Below, piece by piece: positions 9,098 through 16,364 of a stretch of 36,030 nucleotides of DNA. The stretch comes from Methanocorpusculum sp. GTDB taxonomy: Archaea; Halobacteriota; Methanomicrobia; Methanomicrobiales; Methanocorpusculaceae. The notes under the pieces are model-generated. The model was given only the letters and a program-made list of their open reading frames with translations. It was not told the DNA's origin and did no database searches. The stretch spans positions 1 to 36,030 of the forward strand of contig DALTWF010000016.1 of assembly GCA_029987235.1 (NCBI GenBank), read 5' to 3'. Made by a program: the position numbers and the translations under genes. Within the stretch, counting starts at the first letter, position 1; every line of letters starts with the position of its first letter.

Positions 9098-10144
9098 ATG
9101 GCAAAACGCGGTCTGGAAAACTTTGTTGAATATCCTGCACTGGTTTTGTCGGATGCAGAAGGCACTCTTACCGCAAAAATCGCGTTTCCGTTCCGGCATC
9201 TCAATTTTTCCTTTACGATAGAAGTTTCCCGCGCCCTTTACGAAGGGGCGCGTTCTTCGGCAAAAGCCGCCCGTGTTCCCGCAGGAATTCAGGATGCATG
9301 GATGCAGAAATACTATGAGGCATTTGCGCTTTCTCCTCTGCTTGAGCCGTTTTACAAAACCCTGCTTGCCGGAATGCGCAAAATCCGCTGCGAGCAGAAT
9401 CTGACACCGGACGAGTATGTCGAACTTCTTACTGCATACGTGCAGTCGATTCCCTATGACCATGAAAAAGAGGCATCCATAGAACGTGCTCCGCGGTATC
9501 CGGTGGAAACGGTTGTGGAAAATACCGGGATTTGCAGTGATAAAACCGTTCTTCTTGCAGGGCTTTTGTCGCACGAAGGCTATGCCTGTGCAGTTTTACA
9601 TTTTGCACGCGAAAACCATGTAACAGCAGGGCTTCCCGCGCCGGAGGGTTTTGATTTCATGGGATGCGGGTATGCGGTTGCAGAAACTACGGCGATTTCC
9701 TATATCGGTGCTGCATCGTCAGAGTACGGTGTCTGCGAAAACCGGCCGAAGGTTTTTCCCATCGGACACGGCACGAAAACGTATGGGGGCATTCGTGATA
9801 CGGTGAAAATCCTTGCGGTCATGCGTGAACTTGAGGAAAGTATTGCGGCCGGCTCGCCTCTGTACAATGAAATTGTCTTTGTGCAGAAGAAAATCGAAGC
9901 CATGAAAGAGGAACTGACTGTATCAAAGAAAGAAATCGAACGGAAGGCAAATGCGGGTGAGGATTATTATCCGCTTCTTTCAGAGCATAAGAAAAATGTT
10001 GCAAAGCTTGAATCTCTCATTCAGCGCTACAACCGGCTTGCGGATGATTTCAAGGCGAATGCGGAACTGGCCGGATTTATTTATCACAACCGGCTTGACC
10101 GGCGTTCGGTGGTGCGAAGGCTTAAAAGCATCGGGCGTCTCTGA
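9098..10144 (+). CDS. transglutaminase-like cysteine protein, last gene of the ABC operon
   Basis: This 348-residue protein has a transglutaminase-like core. GICSDKTVLLAGLL places the nucleophile at Cys146 followed by the usual helix, and ENHVTAGL places the partner His at 174. A third catalytic acid is not obvious. The N-terminal 120 residues have no signal peptide, so a cytoplasmic location is likely. The C-terminal 80 residues are a charged coiled coil (about 255-325). Archaeal proteins of this kind are mostly uncharacterised; proteolysis, peptide ligation or amidase activity are all possible in this fold. It follows the second permease by 5 bases, which suggests a function tied to amino acid or peptide uptake. 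That link is inference from position only. Confidence 0.7.
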   Translation: MAKRGLENFVEYPALVLSDAEGTLTAKIAFPFRHLNFSFTIEVSRALYEGARSSAKAARVPAGIQDAWMQKYYEAFALSPLLEPFYKTLLAGMRKIRCEQNLTPDEYVELLTAYVQSIPYDHEKEASIERAPRYPVETVVENTGICSDKTVLLAGLLSHEGYACAVLHFARENHVTAGLPAPEGFDFMGCGYAVAETTAISYIGAASSEYGVCENRPKVFPIGHGTKTYGGIRDTVKILAVMRELEESIAAGSPLYNEIVFVQKKIEAMKEELTVSKKEIERKANAGEDYYPLLSEHKKNVAKLESLIQRYNRLADDFKANAELAGFIYHNRLDRRSVVRRLKSIGRL

Positions 10145-10311
10145 TTCGTAAAAACAATCGTGTAACTAATTGTCTGTAAAATTGCAATTGTCCTGATTCC
10201 TGGAATTAATTGTGAAAACTGCCGAAGTTCTGAAAACGGAAAACATACCCTGTTATTTTTTTAGATACTTCTATTTTTCCTGATACAAAGACAGTGACCG
10301 GCTGAACAGAT

Positions 10312-10414
10312 AAAAAAGTGGTCCACCTTTTGATAAAAGTGGTTCCAAAGTGGTCCACCTGTTTTTTGTTCCCTCTGAGTGAGAAGGACAAGGTGGAACA
10401 CTTTCCCACTTTTT
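10312..10414. repeat. iteron-like cluster of AAAGTGGTCCACCT-type repeats
   Basis: The gap between the transglutaminase-like gene and the helicase (10145-10496, about 350 bases) holds no gene. It does hold a cluster of related 12-14-mers. AGTGGTCCACCT at 10317-10328 and AAAGTGGTCCACCT at 10347-10360 are direct copies. AAAAGTGGTTCCA at 10335-10347 is a variant. An inverted variant, AAGGTGGAACACTTT, covers about 10390-10404, and ACTTTCCCACTTTT follows. The core GTGGTCCAC is itself nearly palindromic. Clustering next to a replication-type helicase suggests an origin or binding-site array. Confidence 0.5.
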
Positions 10415-10496
10415 TTGCAACAAACTAGTACACACAAAAAATAATTTTATAGAAAAAGTTTTCAAAAAAAAGTATGGGACATATGGTACATAGCCC

Positions 10497-11987
10497 TTAT
10501 GTCACAACCCCTGCTAAATTCCCGGAAGATGAGGGACTGCATTCTGTCTTCCACGAAAGCCCCTTGTAACAGGGTATTTTTTTCCGCCCTAAATTGTAAG
10601 GAGCATATCCAAGCCGCGTCATTTCCCGCGTCAGAGCATTAATCGAATCCGGCACCAGACTTTTATTCAGCCCGTTTGCTTTTGCATACTCCTGCAGCCC
10701 GGCAAGAAGAGCTGCTTTTTCCACATGCCCGCTATCATCTTTCACCGTTGCCTCTTCAAGATAATCAGCAAGGGGAGTGGACTCACCTTCCCATAGATTG
10801 CGGACCTCATCTATGTCCTGCTCATAAAGAAGCCCGCCGCCTGATGCAAGAATCTGCGATACCGTCTGCACCGCAAGCAAAAGCAGACCACAGGCGAAAG
10901 CAGGCGAAAAGACTTGTCCGGAAAAACCGCAGGACTTCGTAAAGTTTCCGCAAAACGGAATAATACACACCCGTTCCCAGAACGCATCATCAGATGCAAC
11001 AGCCCTGCTTAATTTCGGGAGCTTGTTTGCCGTAAAGATATGTACAGCAGTCAGCCTTGCAAGGTGGCGTTTTTTGTATTTTTCTTCAACAGAATGCCAT
11101 TCCTTTCCAGAAATCCGCTTGAATGCTCCGCAGTCGGCAAGAGTAAAGACCGATAAATCATCACCCAGATTAAACATCTTTCCTTCAAGTTCTGCTGCAT
11201 TAAACCGCTCAGACAGTTCCTGAAGCGTTATGTGAGATACACAGCTTCTTCCTGCCGTTTTTTCAACGGCCTGCAGGTAGGTTGTCTTTCCGGAATTTTT
11301 CGGTCCGGTAAGGAAATAGGTTTTTTTCAGCGGCGCCATACCGGGCAGGTACTGAAGAAGCCCCTGGGCGACGGCCTGTACCAGTGCACAGGAATATTCG
11401 CCTGCCCATTCGGTAAGTACCGATAAAACCCGGGAAGTGTCAGCTTCAAAATCCAGCGGGGCGGCGAGTTTGACGGTGTACAGCATTTCAGGCGTATAGG
11501 AAATCAGGTGCGGCTGGTGGTTTTCGTCAAATATAATGACGCCGTTTTCAACCGGTATGCCGTTAAAATGATTAAACGGCGATTCTTCGCCGGAAATAAC
11601 GTTTTCTGACCTGATAAGTTTCATAATTTCGTCTGCTGCCCAGGTAATTTTGGATGAGGGGGGCAGGAAATGGAAATCGTCTGATAATCCGCCGGTACAG
11701 CAGATATCAAGCCATTTCGTAACGCAGGCGCGGATTTCTTCTTCTGCTTCGTAATATAGACCGGTTTTGGGGTCATATGCATAAAGTGTGCCGCCGTATG
11801 TTACCGGGGTAAACAGGTCTGCTGCAAGGTCGCGGAAGGCGCCGTGTTTTACTTTGTATTTCGGACCGAGAGGGGAGTAGACCGAGTCAAAGAACTGTTC
11901 GGCAAACGCGTCTTTGTCAGACGGGTCTGCAAATCCGCAGCCCCATTTTGCATTTTTCAGATAGTCAAGTGCTTCTTTTGTCTCCAA
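10497..11987 (-). CDS. SF3 helicase of the phage/plasmid D5/P4 type, no primase domain
   Basis: This is a replication helicase of superfamily 3, the family found in the C-terminal half of phage/plasmid primase-helicases (P4 alpha, poxvirus D5). Visible motifs are a D5_N-like region with YDPKTGLYYE near 71-80, Walker A GPKNSGKTT (228-236), Walker B-like MFNLGDDLS with D276/D277, motif C HIFTANKLP with Asn321, and a likely arginine finger R339. A C-terminal winged-helix-like region follows. At 496 residues there is no room for a primase domain. The start is TTG at 11987: a strong Shine-Dalgarno, GGAGGTGA (12000-11993 on the minus strand), stands five bases before it, and no in-frame ATG lies nearby. 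The stop of the small upstream gene abuts this TTG, so the two are coupled. It probably derives from a plasmid or virus. Confidence 0.85.
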   Translation of the reverse strand: METKEALDYLKNAKWGCGFADPSDKDAFAEQFFDSVYSPLGPKYKVKHGAFRDLAADLFTPVTYGGTLYAYDPKTGLYYEAEEEIRACVTKWLDICCTGGLSDDFHFLPPSSKITWAADEIMKLIRSENVISGEESPFNHFNGIPVENGVIIFDENHQPHLISYTPEMLYTVKLAAPLDFEADTSRVLSVLTEWAGEYSCALVQAVAQGLLQYLPGMAPLKKTYFLTGPKNSGKTTYLQAVEKTAGRSCVSHITLQELSERFNAAELEGKMFNLGDDLSVFTLADCGAFKRISGKEWHSVEEKYKKRHLARLTAVHIFTANKLPKLSRAVASDDAFWERVCIIPFCGNFTKSCGFSGQVFSPAFACGLLLLAVQTVSQILASGGGLLYEQDIDEVRNLWEGESTPLADYLEEATVKDDSGHVEKAALLAGLQEYAKANGLNKSLVPDSINALTREMTRLGYAPYNLGRKKIPCYKGLSWKTECSPSSSGNLAGVVT

Positions 11988-12170
11988 TCAGGTCACCTCC
12001 TTAGGTTTGGTCCGTACTTTCTCACCGGTTCCAACTGAAACCGGGAAGCTGTTCTGTTTTTTTACAACATTTGTTTTCTTTTGAATCATATTTTTAACAC
12101 CTTGTTTTTCGATGTAAGTTCCGGATAATGCCGGTATGGTCAGGCATTTTGCAGCGTAATTTCGTTTCAT
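11988..12170 (-). CDS. small basic protein upstream of the SF3 helicase
   Basis: This is a 60-codon frame ending directly at the helicase start. I do not recognise it. The product is basic, with a KKTNVVKKQN stretch, and has no membrane segment. Two starts are possible: the ATG at 12170, and an ATG at 12089 (33 residues, MIQKKTN) preceded by AAGGTG at ribosome-site distance. The helicase Shine-Dalgarno lies inside its last codons, so its translation probably feeds the helicase. An AT-rich promoter (ATAAATATATTG, about 12180-12195) lies upstream. Its role may be regulatory or only translational coupling. Confidence 0.45.
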   Translation of the reverse strand: MKRNYAAKCLTIPALSGTYIEKQGVKNMIQKKTNVVKKQNSFPVSVGTGEKVRTKPKEVT

Positions 12171-12221
12171 GCTTTATCCACAATATATTTATGCAATCTC
12201 AAACATAAATATTTATCTATT

Positions 12222-12245
12222 TTTTAAAAACAATTGTTTTTAAAA
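12222..12245. promoter_or_regulatory. 24-bp perfect palindrome with ACAATTGT core
   Basis: TTTTAAAAACAA at 12222-12233 is followed directly by its exact reverse complement. It lies between the divergent small-protein/helicase operon (start 12170) and the ribbon-helix-helix gene (start 12316). This is the expected position for the operator of a CopG-type autoregulator controlling both directions. Confidence 0.6.
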
Positions 12246-12301
12246 GTACGTTAAAATAGGTTTAAATAGGTACTTTTTCAAAAGATTTATGTGAGCGCGC
12301 G

Positions 12302-12311
12302 TACAATTGTA
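12302..12311. promoter_or_regulatory. second ACAATTGT palindrome at the RHH gene start
   Basis: TACAATTGTA is a 10-bp perfect palindrome ending 4 bases before the ATG of the ribbon-helix-helix gene. It shares the ACAATTGT core with the 24-bp palindrome 70 bases upstream. A protein bound here would cover the transcription start, consistent with autorepression. Confidence 0.45.
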
Positions 12312-12315
12312 TAGT

Positions 12316-12699
12316 ATGGGAAAAATAAAAACCACATCGGTTCAGATTACATTTCGCATGAGCGGCGATTTTTATGAGGAACTGGAGAAAATTTCAGAGA
12401 TGCGCGGTGTAAAAACAACTGATTTTGCACGTGATGCAATTCATGCATTTGTGTTCGGGGACCATTGCCCGGTCTGCGGGGCGCAAATGACTGAGGGGTC
12501 AAGGTTCTGCAGTGCGTGCGGAACGGCTCTGGCAGAGGAAACGGTTCGCAGGAAGGCGGCTGAGGAGAACGCACGCTTTGAGCAGTTCATGAAAAACATG
12601 TCGCGCCCCGCGGTTATTTTTGCGGGTAAAACGCCTGCGGAACTCGAAGAGTACAGGCGTGCGCTGGATGCTGCTTTAGGGCAGGGGTGCGGGAAATAA
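12316..12699 (+). CDS. ribbon-helix-helix protein with C-terminal zinc ribbon
   Basis: This is a 127-residue regulator. Residues 1-45 fit a CopG/Arc-type ribbon-helix-helix fold, with a beta strand (TTSVQITFRMS) followed by two helices. A rubredoxin-like zinc ribbon follows with CPVCG and CSACG (C-x2-C-x11-C-x2-C), then a helical tail. It probably binds DNA as a dimer or tetramer. I chose the ATG at 12316 over an upstream in-frame TTG (12307) because the TTG lies inside the TACAATTGTA palindrome and TATAGTATG is a recurring start context in this window. Its position beside palindromes and a plasmid-type helicase suggests a copy-control or element regulator. Target and metal are inferred from motifs. 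Confidence 0.75.
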   Translation: MGKIKTTSVQITFRMSGDFYEELEKISEMRGVKTTDFARDAIHAFVFGDHCPVCGAQMTEGSRFCSACGTALAEETVRRKAAEENARFEQFMKNMSRPAVIFAGKTPAELEEYRRALDAALGQGCGK

Positions 12700-12821
12700 T
12701 TTCCGGCACGTATCTCTTATACCAAAATAAAAAAAACCACTGACTATTTTTCACACACAAAAAAAGTCCCCCGCACCATTCCAATACTATATCTCTTAGT
12801 AAATGCAAATATACTACCCGC

Positions 12822-15419
12822 ATGTCACAAGAGGAACTACCAAAGACATATGAATTCGCAGCCGTCGAAAAACGCTGGCTTGACCAGTGGAACGACGCCG
12901 ACTTCTACTTCGATACCGAATCGAAAAAACCACAATACATCATCGACACCCCGCCCCCGTACCCGACCGGAAAACTCCACATCGGTCACGCACTCAACTG
13001 GGTCTACATGGACATTATCGCCCGTTACAAACGAATGACCGGCTTTAACGTCATGTTCCCCCAGGGCTGGGACTGCCACGGCCTCCCGACCGAAGTCAAA
13101 GTCGAAGAAACCCACCACATCACCAAAAACGACGTTTCCCGTGAAGAGTTCCGTAAAATGTGCCGCGAACTCACCGAGGAAAACATCGCAAAGATGCGCC
13201 AGTCCCTTCGCACCATGGGATTTTCGGTAGACTGGTCCAATGAATACATCACTATGATGCCGTACTACTACGGAAAAACCCAGCTCTCCTTCCTGAGAAT
13301 GCTCAAAGCCGGCTACATCTACCAGGCAGAACACCCGGTAAACTTCTGCACCCGCTGTGAAACCGCAATTGCATTTGCAGAAGTCAGCTACGAAGAACAG
13401 GACTCCTACCTCAACTTCTTCAACTTCGACGGACTTGAAATCGCCACCTCCCGTCCCGAACTCCTCGGCGCCTGCGTAGCAGTAGCAGTACACCCTGACG
13501 ACGAACGATACAAAACAATCGTGGGCAAAACCCTCAAAGTTCCTCTCTTTGGCCACGAAGTCAAAATCATCGCCGATGATCAGGTTGACCCCTCATTCGG
13601 TTCCGGTGCTGTAATGATTTGTACCTTCGGAGACAAAACCGATGTCTTCTGGTGGAAAAAATACAACCTCCCCCTGCGCAAAGCAATCACTCCCAAAGGA
13701 ACCATGACCGCAATCTGCGGCAGATACGAAGGACTCACCACCAAAGAATGCCGCGAAGCAGTTATTTCCGACATGAAAAAAGAAGGCATCCTCTACAGAC
13801 AGGAACCCCTGCACCACAGCGTCGGCTGCTGCTGGAGATGCAAAACCCCGATTGAAATCCTCTCCGAACGCCAGTGGTTCGTCAAAGTAAAGGGCGATGA
13901 AATCATCAAAGCCGCACGCGACATCAAATGGTACCCCGAACACATGCTCCAGCGCCTGGAAAACTGGGCTGAACAGATGGAATGGGACTGGTGTATCTCC
14001 CGTCAGCGCCTCTTTGCAACCCCGATACCGGTCTGGTTCTGCGACAAATGCGGCGAAATGATTTTACCCGACGAAGCAGATTTACCCATCGACCCGACCA
14101 TCGACAAACCCAAACATGCCTGTCCGAAATGCGGCGGAACCTCATTCACCGGCGAAACCGATGTCTTAGATACCTGGATGGACTCATCCATTACCGATTT
14201 ACATGTCACCGGCTGGGACGGCAGCGGAAAACCCCCGCTCTTCCCCGCACAGCTCAGACCCCAGGGACATGATATCATCCGTACCTGGGCATTCTACACC
14301 ATCTTAAGAAGTATGGCTCTTGTCGGCGAAAAGCCGTGGGACGGCATCTTAATCAATGGTATGGTATTAGGCGAAGACGGATTCAAGATGTCCAAGTCGA
14401 GAGGTAATGTAATAGGTCCTGAAGATGTAATGGGTCCGTACGGTGTCGATGCACTCCGTCAGTGGGCAGCAGCAGGCTCTTCCACCGGTCAGGATATTCT
14501 CTTTAACTGGAACGATGTTATTGCAGCATCCAGGTTCCAGACCAAGATGTGGAACATCGTCAGATTCTCCCTCATGCAGATTCAGAAGGAATCTCCGGTA
14601 CCTGAGACAAACGAGCCTGCAACGCTCATTGACAAATGGATGCTTGCAAACCTTTCCAACACCGTCCGCGATGTGACAGAGGCAATGGAGGCATATCTCT
14701 TTGACAAGGGATTAAAGCTTATCAGGGACTTCTCCTGGAATGTGCTTGCAGACGAGTACCTTGAATTCGTCAAAGGAAGATTATACAGTGAAGACGCATC
14801 CAGAGCGGGCGCTGTCTACACCCTTAAGACCGTGGTCAATGCTTTATGCATCATGCTTTCGCCTTACATTCCGTTCTTTGCACAGGAATGTTATCACCAC
14901 TTGTCCGGCGGAAAGCGCATTATCGACCAGCAGTGGATTGACTTCAAATACGAAAACGACCAGGCACTTGCAGACGGTGATTTAGTCGTAAACATCGTTG
15001 GTGTGCTTCGCAAGTACAAGCATGACGCAGGTCTTGCATTAAACGCACCGCTTGGCGAAATCACTGTCTACACACCGGGTCGTGTTATTGACGACGGCGG
15101 CGATTTAGGCAGAACGGTAAACGGTACGGTGCACTGGAAGGCAGAAGAGCCGGCTCTTATCAAGAGTGTGGGCGAGGTCGTGTTCAACAAGGGTATTGTC
15201 GGAAAGACGTTCCGCGGCAAGGCGGGCGCATTCATGAATGCGGTCAAAGCCCTGCCTGATGAGGCAAAGGTCAATCTGCCGAAGACGGTTCTTGTAGATG
15301 GTGAGGAACTTGCCGTGCCTGAGGGATGCTGGACGACTTCGTATGTGTACTCTGTTTCCGGTGAGGCGGTGGATGTAATTATGGTCGATGATGTTACCAT
15401 CACGGTACACCGCGGCTGA
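12822..15419 (+). CDS. valS: valyl-tRNA synthetase
   Basis: This class I aminoacyl-tRNA synthetase (865 aa) charges tRNA-Val. The nucleotide-binding HIGH element is PPPYPTGKLHIGHA starting at residue 44, and the second signature KMSKS is at 522-526. Between them are the CP1 editing domain and Cys-x2-Cys pairs (CTRC, CWRC, CDKC, CPKC) that probably bind zinc. The alpha-helical anticodon-binding domain follows KMSKS. Length is normal for archaeal ValRS. The promoter region contains AATACTATAT about 35 bases upstream, and no Shine-Dalgarno precedes the ATG. Codon use changes along the gene: Lys and Glu are almost all AAA and GAA in the first half and shift to AAG and GAG toward the end. Confidence 0.97.
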   Translation: MSQEELPKTYEFAAVEKRWLDQWNDADFYFDTESKKPQYIIDTPPPYPTGKLHIGHALNWVYMDIIARYKRMTGFNVMFPQGWDCHGLPTEVKVEETHHITKNDVSREEFRKMCRELTEENIAKMRQSLRTMGFSVDWSNEYITMMPYYYGKTQLSFLRMLKAGYIYQAEHPVNFCTRCETAIAFAEVSYEEQDSYLNFFNFDGLEIATSRPELLGACVAVAVHPDDERYKTIVGKTLKVPLFGHEVKIIADDQVDPSFGSGAVMICTFGDKTDVFWWKKYNLPLRKAITPKGTMTAICGRYEGLTTKECREAVISDMKKEGILYRQEPLHHSVGCCWRCKTPIEILSERQWFVKVKGDEIIKAARDIKWYPEHMLQRLENWAEQMEWDWCISRQRLFATPIPVWFCDKCGEMILPDEADLPIDPTIDKPKHACPKCGGTSFTGETDVLDTWMDSSITDLHVTGWDGSGKPPLFPAQLRPQGHDIIRTWAFYTILRSMALVGEKPWDGILINGMVLGEDGFKMSKSRGNVIGPEDVMGPYGVDALRQWAAAGSSTGQDILFNWNDVIAASRFQTKMWNIVRFSLMQIQKESPVPETNEPATLIDKWMLANLSNTVRDVTEAMEAYLFDKGLKLIRDFSWNVLADEYLEFVKGRLYSEDASRAGAVYTLKTVVNALCIMLSPYIPFFAQECYHHLSGGKRIIDQQWIDFKYENDQALADGDLVVNIVGVLRKYKHDAGLALNAPLGEITVYTPGRVIDDGGDLGRTVNGTVHWKAEEPALIKSVGEVVFNKGIVGKTFRGKAGAFMNAVKALPDEAKVNLPKTVLVDGEELAVPEGCWTTSYVYSVSGEAVDVIMVDDVTITVHRG

Positions 15420-15442
15420 TTTTTTTTTCCATTTTCGCATCT

Positions 15443-15468
15443 CTCCCCTGAGGGGAGGTGCTTTTGTC
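15443..15468 (+). terminator. terminator after valS
   Basis: A run of T begins right at the valS stop (15420-15428). It is followed by CTCCCCTG/AGGGGAG (15443-15457), a compact palindrome with a CCCCTGAGGGG core, and then GTGCTTTTG. The same core occurs in the terminator at 19841-19861. Confidence 0.6.
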
Positions 15469-15503
15469 CTCTTATGTGCAAAAATCCAATAGATAAGTGA
15501 GAT

Positions 15504-16307
15504 ATGTTTCGCATCGGTGAATTTTCAAAACTCGGGTTTGCGACGGTTAAAACGCTGCGGTTCTATGATGAGGCAGGTCTGTTAAAGCCGGCAAAAACCG
15601 ACATTGTTACCGGATACCGCTATTACACGACTGACCAGCTTTATACGCTGCATAAAATCCAGTCGTACCGGCAGGCGGGGCTTTCGGTCGATGAAATCCG
15701 CCGGATTTTTGAAGGGGTTGATGAGCGTGCACTTCTTTTGAGCCGCAAAGCCGAGCTGGACAAATCCCTTTCTGAAACGGTCTCAAAGCTGTCCCGTATT
15801 TCGTTTCTGCTCGGGACGGCGGAGGAAAAAGCAATGAACAATTACACTGTTACTATCAAAGATATCCCGTCATACACAGTATTTTCCTGCACGATGAAAA
15901 TCGACAGATACGAAGACCTTATGACCGAAATCCCCGCAATGGGAGAAAAACTCGCCGCTGCAAATCCGAATCTGAAGTGTGTCGAGCCGGATTACTGTTT
16001 CCGTGTCGATTTAGACCACGAATACCGCGAATCCAATATTACGCTTGAGTACTGTCAGGCGGTCTGCGAAGCAGGAACGCCGGTTGACAATATCATTTTC
16101 AAAACGATTCCGGCGGTAAAAGTGGCATCAATTCTGCATCGTGGTCCGTATTCACGGTTTGGGGATGCATATGCGTTTGTTTTCAAGTGGATTGAGGATA
16201 ACGGTTATACGGTCGCAGGCGACCCGCGTGAGTGTTATATTGATGGTATCTGGAACTGTGAATCGGAAGAGGACTGGTTAAGCGAGATTCAGGTACCTAT
16301 ACAATAA
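15504..16307 (+). CDS. MerR family regulator with GyrI-like effector domain
   Basis: This is a 267-residue transcription factor of the BmrR type. Residues 1-70 form a MerR winged helix (MFRIGEFSKLGFATVKTLRFY, shown without its next residues, then the DEAGLLKP wing and GYRYYTTDQ). A dimerisation coiled coil spans about 75-108. Residues 112-267 fit a GyrI-like (AraC effector-binding) domain with IPAVKVASILHRGPY, which in relatives binds hydrophobic or cationic drugs. It presumably activates a multidrug or stress gene by twisting an over-spaced promoter, but no transporter adjoins it. GTGAG five bases before the ATG may be a weak ribosome site. Confidence 0.85.
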   Translation: MFRIGEFSKLGFATVKTLRFYDEAGLLKPAKTDIVTGYRYYTTDQLYTLHKIQSYRQAGLSVDEIRRIFEGVDERALLLSRKAELDKSLSETVSKLSRISFLLGTAEEKAMNNYTVTIKDIPSYTVFSCTMKIDRYEDLMTEIPAMGEKLAAANPNLKCVEPDYCFRVDLDHEYRESNITLEYCQAVCEAGTPVDNIIFKTIPAVKVASILHRGPYSRFGDAYAFVFKWIEDNGYTVAGDPRECYIDGIWNCESEEDWLSEIQVPIQ

Positions 16308-16316
16308 CTTTTTTTC

Positions 16317-16330
16317 TGCACAATTGTGCA
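16317..16330. promoter_or_regulatory. 14-bp palindrome TGCACAATTGTGCA
   Basis: This perfect palindrome carries the same ACAATTGT core found twice before the ribbon-helix-helix gene. It starts 9 bases after the MerR gene stop and overlaps the likely TATA region (ATATCTTTA) of the integrase-like gene, so a bound repressor would block that promoter. Confidence 0.5.
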
Positions 16331-16364
16331 ATATCTTTATCTTATGCCAAACCAACATAGAATT

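Noticed and set aside
12837..13556. 239-codon open frame on the minus strand inside valS
   Set aside because: It is the antisense shadow of a C-rich, stop-poor stretch of valS; its composition (runs of Val, Phe, Gly) is typical of reverse-strand artefacts.
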